From the NCBI GenBank assembly GCA_000985875.1, contig CCRI01000015.1:62001-126000 (forward strand): a DNA stretch of 64,000 bases, in the 5' to 3' direction. Made by a program: the position numbers and the translations under genes. This stretch comes from Neorhizobium galegae bv. officinalis (GTDB lineage Bacteria; Pseudomonadota; Alphaproteobacteria; Rhizobiales; Rhizobiaceae). This document shows, piece by piece, positions 40,945-49,282 of the stretch (position 1 is the stretch's first letter; each line of letters opens with the position of its first letter). The notes below the pieces were generated by a model. That model saw nothing but the letters and a program-made list of their open reading frames with translations, had not been told where the DNA came from and did no database searches.

Positions 40945-41183
40945 CGTTTCTGGCCCTCCGCCGGTTTCGCGAGGTTGCTGACGATCCGGCGCGCAAGCGG
41001 CGCGACAACGAGTACGACCGGAAAAGCGATGATCCAGGAGGGGAGCCATGCTCCCATCCAGACACCGAAGAAGCCGTCGACCAGCCCTGCGCTGCGGAGC
41101 GCGGAAACGCCGGAGACAAGCAGGGACATGAGGCAGGAAAGAACAAGGCCAAAAATGATGGGTATCAGTCGTGCGGGTATCAT
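40941..41183 (-). CDS. DUF2798 domain-containing small membrane protein
   Basis: An 80-residue protein with two hydrophobic helices (LIPIIFGLVLSCLMSLLVSGV and SWIIAFPVVLVVAPLARRIV), the DUF2798 pattern. Proteins of this family often occur next to efflux pumps and LysR regulators; their function is unknown. The stop codon overlaps the MFS start (ATGA), so translation is coupled and the two products may work together. It is the first gene of the unit and starts 128 bases from the divergent LysR gene. Confidence 0.85.
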   Translation of the reverse strand: MIPARLIPIIFGLVLSCLMSLLVSGVSALRSAGLVDGFFGVWMGAWLPSWIIAFPVVLVVAPLARRIVSNLAKPAEGQKR

Positions 41184-41250
41184 TGGGAACCTCCAGAAAC
41201 TGTTGTCCGATGGCTATCCCACGGCAAGGTATGGCGGAAGGCGCATCATT

Positions 41251-41267
41251 TGCATCAATTCAATGCA
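41251..41267. promoter_or_regulatory. Candidate LysR-type operator between divergent genes
   Basis: TGCAT (41251-41255) and ATGCA (41263-41267) form a perfect 5-base inverted repeat with 7-base spacer; T-N11-A spacings are present. It lies in the 128-base region between the DUF2798/MFS unit and the LysR gene, where LysR proteins normally bind. Confidence 0.4.
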
Positions 41268-41311
41268 TGGGACGCCATGTCATATCGAAGAGCCTGTGTT
41301 ATGCTGCGCGC

Positions 41312-42217
41312 ATGTCCAGACCCGATCTCAACCTGCTTTTCACCCTCGACGTCCTGTTGGCTGAAGGCAGCGTGGCGCGGGCGGCCAAACGGCTGCGACT
41401 CAGTCAGTCGGCCATGAGCCGAGCCTTGGCGCGATTGCGCGAGACGACGGGGGATCCGCTGCTGGTGAGGGCGGGCCGGGGGCTCGTGCCAACGCCACGG
41501 GCGATCGAACTGCGCGAGCGCGTCGGCGGCCTCGTGCAGGACGCGGAAGCGGTCTTGCGGCCGGTCGAGATGCTCGATCTCGGTAAGCTCTTCCGCACAT
41601 TCACGCTGCGCACCAGCGAGGGTTTCGTCGAGAATTTCGGGCCTGGCCTCATCGCTCGTGTCAGCGCTCAGGCGCCTGGTGTGCGGCTGCGTTTCATCCG
41701 CAAGCCGGACAAGGACAGCGCCTCGCTTCGCGACGGAAGCGCCGATCTGGAAACCGGGGTCGTCGGGGAGACGATCGGTCCGGAAGTGCGGGCCCAGGCA
41801 CTGTTCCGGGACCGTTTCATCGGCGTCGTGCACAGCGGGCATCCGCTGGCCGAGGGCGAGATATCGGCTCGGCGATACGCGGCGGGCGATCATATCCTGG
41901 TTTCACGACGAGGGCTCGAAAAGGGGGCCATCGACGAGGCCCTGGCTGCGTCGGGGCTGGAACGGCGGATCGTGACGATCGTCGACGGTTTTGCCGCGGC
42001 GCTGGTTCTCGCCAGGTCTTCGGATCTGATCGCCAGCGTTCCCGAGCGGCACAGCGGCAACCTGCGTGCCGGAATGTTCAGTTTCGCTCTGCCGGTCCCG
42101 GTGCCCGAGATCACTGTGTCCTTGCTCTGGCATCCGCGGCTGGATGCCGATCCGGCTCACCGGTGGTTGCGGACATGTGTTCGGGAAATCTGCGCTGGGT
42201 CTCCAGCCGACGACTGA
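41312..42217 (+). CDS. LysR family transcriptional regulator
   Basis: A 301-residue regulator. The N-terminal winged helix-turn-helix spans residues 1-60 (LNLLFTLDVLLAEGSVARAAKRLRLSQSAMSRAL), followed by a periplasmic-binding-protein-like effector domain. ATG 41312 begins MSRPDLNLL, the family start; the frame is open 47 codons further up. It is divergent from the DUF2798-MFS unit, and such regulators usually control their divergent neighbours, so it is probably the effector-responsive switch for efflux. The effector is unknown. Confidence 0.92.
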   Translation: MSRPDLNLLFTLDVLLAEGSVARAAKRLRLSQSAMSRALARLRETTGDPLLVRAGRGLVPTPRAIELRERVGGLVQDAEAVLRPVEMLDLGKLFRTFTLRTSEGFVENFGPGLIARVSAQAPGVRLRFIRKPDKDSASLRDGSADLETGVVGETIGPEVRAQALFRDRFIGVVHSGHPLAEGEISARRYAAGDHILVSRRGLEKGAIDEALAASGLERRIVTIVDGFAAALVLARSSDLIASVPERHSGNLRAGMFSFALPVPVPEITVSLLWHPRLDADPAHRWLRTCVREICAGSPADD

Positions 42218-42243
42218 TGCGATCCTTCCGGAAGCCGGATACG

Positions 42244-42268
42244 AAAACGCCGCCCAGGGGCGGCGTTC
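42244..42268 (-). terminator. Intrinsic terminator after secA
   Basis: On the minus strand AACGCCGCC pairs with GGCGGCGTT as a stem of nine base pairs or more, followed by TTTCG. It is about 25 bases past the secA stop and also lies just after the convergent lysR-type gene, so it may serve both. Confidence 0.65.
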
Positions 42269-42292
42269 ACATCATCAGGTTTTGCGGAAGCC

Positions 42293-45004
42293 TCAGGCCT
42301 GCTCGAAGGCGCCGTGGCAATGCTTGTATTTCTTGCCGGACCCGCAGGGGCAGGCCTCGTTGCGGCCGATCTTGCCCCAGGTGGAGGGATCTTCCGGTCG
42401 GCGGTCTTCCGGCGCGGCAATGAAGTTCTCGCTGTCGAAACCTGTGACCTGGTTGAGGCCGGTCGTCGGATCGACATGCTGTTCGTCGTAGATCGCCGGC
42501 GGCTGCGGCGGCTCGGGGTTCTGCACCAGCTCGACGCGCATCAGCTGGGCGGTGACCGCCTCGCGCAGGTTGGCGAGCAGGGCCTGGAACAGCTCGAAGG
42601 CCTCCGCCTTGTATTCCTGGAGCGGATCGCGCTGGGCGTAGCCGCGGAAGCCGATGACCGAGCGCAGGTGGTCGAGGTTGACGATATGCTCGCGCCACAG
42701 GTGGTCGAGCGTCTGGAGCAGCACGGAGCGCTCCACATAGGTCATGATATCGGCGCCGAAACGCTCCTTGCGGTCGGCCGCGGCCTTGTCGGCGGCTTCC
42801 GTGATCCGCTCCCGGATATCAGTTTCGCCAATACCCTCCTCCTTGACCCAGTCCTCGATCGGCAGGTCGAGATTGAGAAGGCGGCCGACGTCTTCCCGCA
42901 GGCCCGGCGCGTTCCATTGCTCTGCATAGGCGCGTTCCGGAATGTGCTTGGTGACGAGGATTTCGATCACCTCGGCGCGCATTTCCTCGACGACTTCGGA
43001 GACGTCAGGCGAATCCATCATCTCGATGCGCTGTTCGAAGATCACCTTGCGCTGGTCGTTGGTGACGTCGTCGTATTTAAGAAGGTTCTTACGGATGTCG
43101 AAGTTGCGGGCTTCGACCTTCTTCTGGGCGCGTTCGAGCGCCTTGTTGATCCAGGGATGGACGATCGCTTCGCCTTCCTTGAGGCCGAGCTTCTGCAGCA
43201 TGCTGTCCATGCGGTCGGAGCCGAAGATGCGCATCAGGTCGTCCTGGAGCGACAGGTAGAACTTCGAACGGCCCGGGTCGCCCTGACGGCCGGAACGGCC
43301 GCGAAGCTGGTTGTCGATGCGGCGGCTTTCGTGGCGCTCGGTGGCGATGACGTAGAGGCCGCCGGCGGCAAGCGCCTTTTCCTTGAGCTGCTTCACTTCC
43401 TCGCGGCTTGCCGCTTCCTTGGCGTCGCGTTCCGGACCCGGCTCCATGCCTTCGAGCTCGCGCTCGAGGCGCATGTCGATATTGCCGCCGAGCTGGATGT
43501 CGGTACCGCGGCCGGCCATGTTGGTGGCGATGGTGACGGCGCCCGGCACGCCGGCTTGCGACACGATATAGGCTTCCTGCTCGTGGTAGCGGGCGTTCAG
43601 GACCTGGAAGTTGGTGAACCCGGACTGGCGAAGCATGGTCGCCAGCAGTTCCGACTTCTCGATCGAGGTCGTGCCGACCAGGACCGGCTGGCCGCGTTCA
43701 TGAGCTTGTTTGATCTCTTCGATGATCGCCTTGAACTTTTCGTCGAAGGTCCGGTAGACCTCGTCGTCCTCGTCGATACGCTGGATCGGCAGGTTGGTCG
43801 GCACTTCGACCACTTCGAGCTTGTAGATGTTGCCGAACTCTTCCGCTTCGGTCTGGGCCGTACCGGTCATGCCGGCGAGCTTTCCGTACATGCGGAAATA
43901 GTTCTGGAAGGTGATCGAGGAGAGCGTCTGGTTCTCCGGCTGGATCTGCACCTTTTCCTTGGCCTCGAGCGCCTGATGCTGGCCTTCCGAATACCGGCGG
44001 CCGGGCATCATGCGGCCGGTGAATTCGTCGATGATGACGATCTCGTCGTTGCGGACGATATAGTCCTTGTCGCGGGTGAAGAGCTTGTGGGCCTTCAGCG
44101 CGTTGTTGATGTGGTGGACGATCGCGACGTTCTCGACGTCGTACAGAGACTCGCCCTTCAGAAGGCCGGCCTGACGCAGCAGGTTTTCGAGCTTTTCGGT
44201 GCCGGCTTCGGAGAAGTTGGCGGAGCGCTGCTTTTCGTCGATCTCGTAGTCTTCCGGCGTCAGGACCGGGATGAAGGCGTCGATCGTGTTGTAGAGTTCC
44301 GAACGGTCGTCGAGCGGGCCGGAGATGATGAGCGGCGTGCGCGCCTCGTCGACCAGGATCGAGTCCACTTCGTCGACGATCGCGTAATTGTGGCCGCGCT
44401 GGACCATCTGGCTGCGCTCGTACTTCATGTTATCGCGCAGATAATCGAAGCCGAGTTCGTTGTTGGTGGCGTAGGTGATGTCGCAGGCATAGTTGGCGCG
44501 GCGCTCTTCGTCGCTGAGGCCATGGACGATGACGCCGGTGGTCAGGCCCAGGAAGCCGTAGAGCTTGCCCATCGTGTGGGCGTCGCGCTGGGCGAGGTAA
44601 TCGTTGACGGTGACCACATGCACGCCCTTGCCGGCGAGCGCGTTGAGGTAGACGGGCAGCGTTGCCACCAGCGTCTTGCCTTCGCCGGTCTTCATCTCGG
44701 CGATCGCGCCATCGTGAAGGATCATGCCGCCGGTCAGCTGCACGTCGAACGGGCGCATCCCGAGTACGCGGCGGGAGGCCTCGCGCACGACCGCAAAGGC
44801 CGGGATCAGGATGTCGTCGAGCGTCTTGCCCTCGGCGAGCAGTTTCCTGAACTCCACCGTCTGGGCTGCAAGCTGTTCGTCGGAGAGAGCCTTGGTCTTC
44901 TCCTCGATTGCATTGATCGCGTCGATAGTCGGCTGGTAGCTGCGCACGCGGCGATCGTTTGCCGAACCGAACAATTTGCGGGCGATGCCGCCAAGGCTGA
45001 CCAT
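42293..45004 (-). CDS. secA: Preprotein translocase ATPase SecA
   Basis: SecA is the motor that pushes unfolded preproteins through SecYEG. The 903-residue protein has Walker A in MKTGEGKT (104-111), the DEVDSILVDEA DEAD-box-like Walker B, the preprotein cross-linking domain, ATNMAGRGTDI and the RGRSGRQGDPG arginine fingers in the second motor domain, and a C-terminal zinc finger CPCGSGKKYKHCH that binds SecB and lipids. ATG 45004 (MVSLGGIARKLFG) has AAAGGA 9-14 bases upstream; an extension to 45028 is not supported. It is divergent from a parvulin gene, as in many rhizobia. Confidence 0.98.
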   Translation of the reverse strand: MVSLGGIARKLFGSANDRRVRSYQPTIDAINAIEEKTKALSDEQLAAQTVEFRKLLAEGKTLDDILIPAFAVVREASRRVLGMRPFDVQLTGGMILHDGAIAEMKTGEGKTLVATLPVYLNALAGKGVHVVTVNDYLAQRDAHTMGKLYGFLGLTTGVIVHGLSDEERRANYACDITYATNNELGFDYLRDNMKYERSQMVQRGHNYAIVDEVDSILVDEARTPLIISGPLDDRSELYNTIDAFIPVLTPEDYEIDEKQRSANFSEAGTEKLENLLRQAGLLKGESLYDVENVAIVHHINNALKAHKLFTRDKDYIVRNDEIVIIDEFTGRMMPGRRYSEGQHQALEAKEKVQIQPENQTLSSITFQNYFRMYGKLAGMTGTAQTEAEEFGNIYKLEVVEVPTNLPIQRIDEDDEVYRTFDEKFKAIIEEIKQAHERGQPVLVGTTSIEKSELLATMLRQSGFTNFQVLNARYHEQEAYIVSQAGVPGAVTIATNMAGRGTDIQLGGNIDMRLERELEGMEPGPERDAKEAASREEVKQLKEKALAAGGLYVIATERHESRRIDNQLRGRSGRQGDPGRSKFYLSLQDDLMRIFGSDRMDSMLQKLGLKEGEAIVHPWINKALERAQKKVEARNFDIRKNLLKYDDVTNDQRKVIFEQRIEMMDSPDVSEVVEEMRAEVIEILVTKHIPERAYAEQWNAPGLREDVGRLLNLDLPIEDWVKEEGIGETDIRERITEAADKAAADRKERFGADIMTYVERSVLLQTLDHLWREHIVNLDHLRSVIGFRGYAQRDPLQEYKAEAFELFQALLANLREAVTAQLMRVELVQNPEPPQPPAIYDEQHVDPTTGLNQVTGFDSENFIAAPEDRRPEDPSTWGKIGRNEACPCGSGKKYKHCHGAFEQA

Positions 45005-45259
45005 ACGAATGGTCCTTTCTGAAATCATGTCCCATGAGGGCGCGGGACCGGTCGAACCATCGGTTTCTGATGCCGATAAAATGACCCGTCACGCCCGGAA
45101 ACTCTGCTGGACGCCAAGTTGCGTGACAGATAAGAGGGGGGTCGAATGATGTCAACGGTGGCGGCCGATACAGAATGGCCACAATCCGGTGTTTGTGAAG
45201 GTTTTCTGGCCGGAATCAGACGTTCTGAAACCGGCTTCCTTATCGAAAGGTCTTTATCG

Positions 45260-46132
45260 ATGTTGCGCCACAAGTTTCTCATGACGGCCGCGCTGGCCGC
45301 CGCGATCCTCTGCCAGGCTCCCGCCTTTGCGGCAGAGGATCCGGTCGTTGCCAAGGTCGGCGACCTGGAAATTCACCAGTCGGAACTGGATATTGCGGTC
45401 CAGAACCTCGACCCGCAGCTGGCCCAGCTTCCGGACGACCAGAAGAAGGTCGCAGCCCTTTCCGGCGCGATCGACGTCAAGCTGCTCGCCAAGGGTGCCC
45501 TCGCCGAAGGCATCAAGGATACGCCGGACTTCAAGAAGCGGATGGACTATATCGCCGACCGCGAGCTGCATAACGCCTACTTCCGCAAGCATGTGATCGA
45601 CGCCACCACCCCGGCAGAGGTCAAGGCTCGCTACGACAAGGAAATCGCTTCCCTGCCGAAGCAGGAAGAGGTGCATGCCCGCCACATCCTCGTGAAGACC
45701 GAGGACGAGGCCAAGGCGATCATCGCCGATCTCGACAAGGGCAAGGATTTCGCCGCGATCGCCAAGGAAAAGTCCCAGGATTCCAACAAGGATGAAGGCG
45801 GCGACCTTGGCTGGTTCGGCCGCGGCCGCATGGTTCCGGAATTCGAAGAAGTCGCTTTCGCCCTGAAGAAGGGCGAGTATAGCAAGACGCCGGTCAAGTC
45901 GCAGTTCGGCTATCATGTCATCAAGCTGGAAGACACGCGCGATGCCCCGGCGCCGGCTTTCGACCAGGTCGAGGACCAGGTCAAGCAGCTGGTGATGCGC
46001 GACAAGTACGTCGCCCTCATCACCAAGGCGAAGAGCGAGCAGAAGATCGACATCAAGGATGCTGCCCTCAAGAAGGGCTATGAAGACGTCAGCAAGATGC
46101 AGGAAGCGGGCGACGCGCCGGTCCAGCAGTAA
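45260..46132 (+). CDS. Periplasmic parvulin-type peptidyl-prolyl isomerase
   Basis: A 290-residue protein with signal peptide (LMTAALAAAILCQAPAFAAE), N-terminal helical chaperone-like segment, and a parvulin domain from about 138 to 230 (VHARHILVKTEDEAK, DLGWFGRGRMVPEFEEVAF, FGYHVIKLEDTR). It would assist folding of secreted and outer-membrane proteins. The divergent neighbour secA fits a secretion role. ATG 45260 is preceded by GAAAGG. The C-terminus ends in a charged Lys-rich helix. SurA or PrsA-like functions are both possible. Confidence 0.92.
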   Translation: MLRHKFLMTAALAAAILCQAPAFAAEDPVVAKVGDLEIHQSELDIAVQNLDPQLAQLPDDQKKVAALSGAIDVKLLAKGALAEGIKDTPDFKKRMDYIADRELHNAYFRKHVIDATTPAEVKARYDKEIASLPKQEEVHARHILVKTEDEAKAIIADLDKGKDFAAIAKEKSQDSNKDEGGDLGWFGRGRMVPEFEEVAFALKKGEYSKTPVKSQFGYHVIKLEDTRDAPAPAFDQVEDQVKQLVMRDKYVALITKAKSEQKIDIKDAALKKGYEDVSKMQEAGDAPVQQ

Positions 46133-46143
46133 TTCTCGACAAC

Positions 46144-46174
46144 GGGCCCGGATTTTCCGGGCCCTCTCCTTATT
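46144..46174 (+). terminator. Intrinsic terminator after the parvulin gene
   Basis: GGGCCCGG (46144-46151) pairs with CCGGGCCC (46157-46164) around ATTTT, followed by TCTCCTTATTT. It lies between the parvulin stop and argJ, so argJ probably has its own promoter or relies on read-through. Confidence 0.55.
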
Positions 46175-46192
46175 TGAGCCAGGTAATTTCCG

Positions 46193-47434
46193 ATGTCCGA
46201 TTCCGTTTCGCCGCTCGCTCCGAAATCCTATCCCGACATGCCGGCGATCCGCGGCGTGCGCATGGCGACAGCCGCTGCCGGGATCAAGTACAAGAACCGC
46301 ACCGACGTGCTGCTGATGGTGTTCGACGAGCCGGCGACTGTCGCCGGCGTCTTCACGCGCTCCAAGTGCCCTTCGGCGCCGGTCGATTTCTGCCGTGCCA
46401 ATCTGTCGCATGGGGTGGCGCGCGCCGTGGTCGTCAATTCCGGCAATGCCAACGCCTTTACCGGCGTCAAGGGCAAGGCCGCGACTGAACTCACCGCAAA
46501 ATCGGCCTCCGAAGCGGTCGGCTGCGGCCAGAACGAGGTCTATCTGGCTTCGACCGGCGTGATCGGCGAACCGCTGGACGCGACGAAATTCGCGGGCGTG
46601 CTCGGCGACATGAACACCGGCGCCGTCGGTAATTTCTGGCTGGAAGCCGCCAAGGCTATCATGACCACCGACACCTATCCGAAGGTCGCGACCCGCACCG
46701 CCGAGATCGGCGGCGTCACGGTGACGATCAACGGCATCGCCAAGGGCGCCGGCATGATCGCGCCCGACATGGCGACCATGCTGTCCTTCGTGGCGACCGA
46801 TGCGGATATCGCATCGCCGGCGCTGCAGAGTCTGCTTTCAGCCGGCGTTGGCCCCACCTTCAATTCGGTCACCGTCGACAGCGACACCTCGACCTCCGAT
46901 ACGCTGATGCTGTTTGCCACTGGTGCCGCCGCCGCAGATGGCCAGGCCCGCGTCGAAATTGCCGATGATCCGCGCCTCGCGAGCTTCCGCGCCGCGCTCA
47001 ACGATCTCCTGAAGGATCTGGCCCTGCAGGTCGTTCGCGACGGCGAAGGCGCCCGCAAGATGGTCGAGATCACCGTCACCGGCGCCGAGAGCGATGCGGC
47101 GGCAAAGACGATCGCCCTTTCGATCGCCAATTCGCCGTTGGTCAAGACCGCGGTCGCCGGCGAGGACGCCAACTGGGGCCGCATCGTCATGGCCGTCGGC
47201 AAGTCCGGCGAAATGGCAGACCGCGACCGGTTGGCGATCTGGTTCGGCGACGTGCGCGTCGCCGTCGACGGCGAGCGCGATCCGGCCTATTCCGAAGCCG
47301 CGACCATGGCCGTCATGAAGGAACAGGACATCCCGGTGAAGGTCGATATCGGTCTCGGCAACGGCCGGGCGACCGTCTGGACCTGCGACCTCACCAAGGA
47401 ATATGTTGCCATCAACGGCGACTACCGGAGCTGA
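46193..47434 (+). CDS. argJ: Bifunctional glutamate N-acetyltransferase / N-acetylglutamate synthase
   Basis: ArgJ transfers acetyl from N-acetylornithine to glutamate and can also use acetyl-CoA, in the cyclic arginine pathway. The 413-residue proprotein cleaves itself into alpha and beta chains before the catalytic threonine, T195 in PDMATMLSF. The KGAGMIAPDMATMLSF and ANWGRIVMAVGKSG blocks are signatures. ATG 46193 fits length. The gene is followed 6 bases later by a GNAT gene and mutT; argH lies elsewhere in the window, so arginine genes are scattered. Confidence 0.96.
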   Translation: MSDSVSPLAPKSYPDMPAIRGVRMATAAAGIKYKNRTDVLLMVFDEPATVAGVFTRSKCPSAPVDFCRANLSHGVARAVVVNSGNANAFTGVKGKAATELTAKSASEAVGCGQNEVYLASTGVIGEPLDATKFAGVLGDMNTGAVGNFWLEAAKAIMTTDTYPKVATRTAEIGGVTVTINGIAKGAGMIAPDMATMLSFVATDADIASPALQSLLSAGVGPTFNSVTVDSDTSTSDTLMLFATGAAAADGQARVEIADDPRLASFRAALNDLLKDLALQVVRDGEGARKMVEITVTGAESDAAAKTIALSIANSPLVKTAVAGEDANWGRIVMAVGKSGEMADRDRLAIWFGDVRVAVDGERDPAYSEAATMAVMKEQDIPVKVDIGLGNGRATVWTCDLTKEYVAINGDYRS

Positions 47435-47440
47435 CAGGAA

Positions 47441-48223
47441 TTGAACGAAGCCTCATCTCCTCAGAACGATCTGCCATTGGTCAGGCGGCTCGAAGCCGTC
47501 GGCTTTCGAGCCTGGCCGGCGGCGTCCGTCGTTTATGACGGAAGCTGGCAGGTGCGGCTGACCGGCGGCCATCCTTCCAAGCGCCTGAACTGCATCGTAC
47601 CGCTCGACCCATCCGACCACCGCGACATGGCGATGCGGCTCGAGAAGGCGCGCAAGCGGTTCGAGAATTACGGTCGTCAGCTGGTCGTACGGGAGACGCC
47701 GCTTGCTCCTCCCAAGCTTATCGAGCATCTCGATGCCGCCGGCTGGCGGGTGTTCGAGACTGTCGACGTCCTGACCGTCAACCTCACCGAACTGGAACTG
47801 CCGGACACGCTCGATCACCTGCCGAGCCACGATATCGGCCGGTTCTGCGATGCGAGCCTTGCGGTCGATAGCGAAGATCCGGCGTTGAAGCCGGCGCTTG
47901 CCGAGATCCTGAGTTCGATCAAGCCGACCTCCGGCTTCTTCATCAAGGAAAATCCGCAGGAAGGGGCCGCGGCCGTGGCGCTCTGCGTCCAGGACAACGA
48001 CCTTGCCGGGATCATCTCCTTTGCCGTGGCCAAAGAGCATCGGCGCGAGGGTGTGGGCACCGAAATCCTCTCCTCGGCGCTGCGCTGGGCTCGTATCAGC
48101 GGTGCGCGTTCGGCCTGGCTCCAGGTGGTCTCGACCAACGAACCGGCGATGGCGCTTTATCGGAAGTTCGGCTTCCGCAAGGCCTACGAATACCGGTACT
48201 GGCGGCAGGAAGGCCGGGCATGA
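47441..48223 (+). CDS. GNAT family N-acetyltransferase
   Basis: A 260-residue protein whose second half (about 120-260) is a GNAT domain: the acetyl-CoA-binding motif is VAKEHRREGVGTEILSSALRWA and the last strand is ALYRKFGFRKAYEYRYW. The first 110 residues are a second, degenerate GNAT-like repeat. The starting codon is TTG 47441, with GGAG 10 bases upstream; no better ATG exists near the domain. It starts 6 bases after argJ and overlaps mutT by four bases (ATGA), so it is the middle gene of an argJ-GNAT-mutT operon. The substrate is unknown. Confidence 0.85.
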   Translation: MNEASSPQNDLPLVRRLEAVGFRAWPAASVVYDGSWQVRLTGGHPSKRLNCIVPLDPSDHRDMAMRLEKARKRFENYGRQLVVRETPLAPPKLIEHLDAAGWRVFETVDVLTVNLTELELPDTLDHLPSHDIGRFCDASLAVDSEDPALKPALAEILSSIKPTSGFFIKENPQEGAAAVALCVQDNDLAGIISFAVAKEHRREGVGTEILSSALRWARISGARSAWLQVVSTNEPAMALYRKFGFRKAYEYRYWRQEGRA

Positions 48224-48633
48224 GCGATGCACCCCGCAAAATCCTGCTGGTCGCCGCCTGCGCGCTGATCGATACCGACGGCCGCATCCTTCTGGCGCAG
48301 CGTCCGGAAGGCAAGTCGCTGGCCGGCCTCTGGGAGTTTCCCGGCGGCAAGGTCGAGCCGGGTGAGACGCCCGAGGAGACGCTGGTGCGCGAGCTCGAGG
48401 AAGAGCTCGGCATCGTGACCAGGATCCCCTGCCTTGCGCCGCTCACCTTCGCCAGCCATACCTACGAAACCTTCCACCTCCTGATGCCGCTCTACATCTG
48501 CCGTCGTTTCGAAGGCATTCCGACGGGAAGGGAAGGGCAGGCGATCAAATGGGTGCGGCCGAACGCGCTCAGGGATTACCCGATGCCGCCGGCCGATGAG
48601 CCGCTCATCCCGATCCTGCAGGATCTGCTCTGA
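48220..48633 (+). CDS. mutT: 8-oxo-dGTP diphosphatase (MutT/Nudix)
   Basis: MutT hydrolyses 8-oxo-dGTP to the monophosphate and so keeps oxidised guanine out of DNA. The 137-residue protein carries a perfect Nudix box at residues 43-65: G43, E49, R57, E58, E61, E62, G64. ALIDTDGRILLAQRPEGKSLAGLWEFPGG upstream of it is typical of MutT. The start ATG 48220 overlaps the preceding GNAT stop. Family members with this length can also act on other nucleotides, but the context of rhizobial argJ-GNAT-mutT is conserved. Confidence 0.92.
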   Translation: MSDAPRKILLVAACALIDTDGRILLAQRPEGKSLAGLWEFPGGKVEPGETPEETLVRELEEELGIVTRIPCLAPLTFASHTYETFHLLMPLYICRRFEGIPTGREGQAIKWVRPNALRDYPMPPADEPLIPILQDLL

Positions 48634-48740
48634 TCGATAAAATTAGAGCGGCCGAATTCATACGGCGTTAAGGGATCGTTTAGCCGATTGTGGCACCTTC
48701 AAGGCTTATCCGGTAACGCGTTGATGAGGCTTTAGAAGGC

Positions 48741-49061
48741 ATGGACGAGGAATTCTGGAAAACTGTGCGGGTCCGTCAGCGGGCAGCGCATGGCTCCGGC
48801 AAAACCGGCGCGCTCAATATCGCTCTTCTGTTCGGGACGGCCGCGATCGCTCTTTCGCTGATCGTGACGCCGATGCTCGCTGGCCGCAATGACGAGCGCC
48901 GACTGGCGCATGTCCAGGAGGATTTCGACCTGATCAGCACGGGCTCCATCAAGCCCGGCGAAAAGGGCGCAAGGCATTATACTATCCGGCGCAGCGTGCT
49001 GCAGGAAACGCCCGGCTCGGTCTGCATCGTGCAGGGTTATGGCGTGGGCAGCGACTGCTGA
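48741..49061 (+). CDS. Small membrane protein upstream of a Flp pilin, unknown
   Basis: A 106-residue protein with one hydrophobic segment (ALNIALLFGTAAIALSLIVTPMLAG) and a periplasmic C-terminus with two cysteines (SVCIVQGYGVGSDC). Not recognised. It ends 44 bases before the Flp-type pilin gene on the same strand; the two are probably in one transcript. The position suggests a role with the pilin, but it has no TadE/TadF prepilin motif. Start ATG 48741 lacks an obvious ribosome-binding site; 'AGAAGGC' lies a few bases upstream. Confidence 0.65.
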   Translation: MDEEFWKTVRVRQRAAHGSGKTGALNIALLFGTAAIALSLIVTPMLAGRNDERRLAHVQEDFDLISTGSIKPGEKGARHYTIRRSVLQETPGSVCIVQGYGVGSDC

Positions 49062-49104
49062 CGCCAGGGGCTTCGGCCCGCTCATGTTGATTGAAGGATA
49101 TTCC

Positions 49105-49278
49105 ATGCGCCTTTTCAGGTTTCTTCTGAAGAACAACAGCGGCGCAACGGCCGTGGAATATGGCCTCATCGCTTCAATTCTGGCGGTAACGCTGTTTATC
49201 GCTCTCGGCGGTTATTACGACCTCATGGACAACATGTTCGGCGGTATTGCGAATACCTACGAGGACGCTACCCGCTAA
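49105..49278 (+). CDS. Flp family type IVb pilin
   Basis: A 57-residue prepilin. The class IVb motif is NNSGATAVEYGLIAS with glycine and the conserved E18-Y19; cleavage by a prepilin peptidase after G13 is expected, leaving a hydrophobic helix (YGLIASILAVTLFIALGG). Flp pilins form bundled pili for surface attachment, assembled by Tad/Cpa machinery. No tad or cpa gene is in the window, so this is an orphan pilin, a common situation in rhizobia. GAAGGATATTCC precedes ATG 49105. Confidence 0.92.
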   Translation: MRLFRFLLKNNSGATAVEYGLIASILAVTLFIALGGYYDLMDNMFGGIANTYEDATR

Positions 49279-49282
49279 GCTC

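Noticed and set aside
38867..41152. Minus-strand open frame of 761 codons across the flippase, MFS and DUF2798 genes
   Set aside because: It is in a different frame from three well-supported membrane-protein genes on the same strand and has an Arg/Ser-rich out-of-frame composition.
42314..45022. Plus-strand open frame of about 900 codons opposite secA
   Set aside because: It is the antisense shadow of secA caused by high G+C codon use; it has no ribosome-binding site or recognisable domain, whereas secA is certain.
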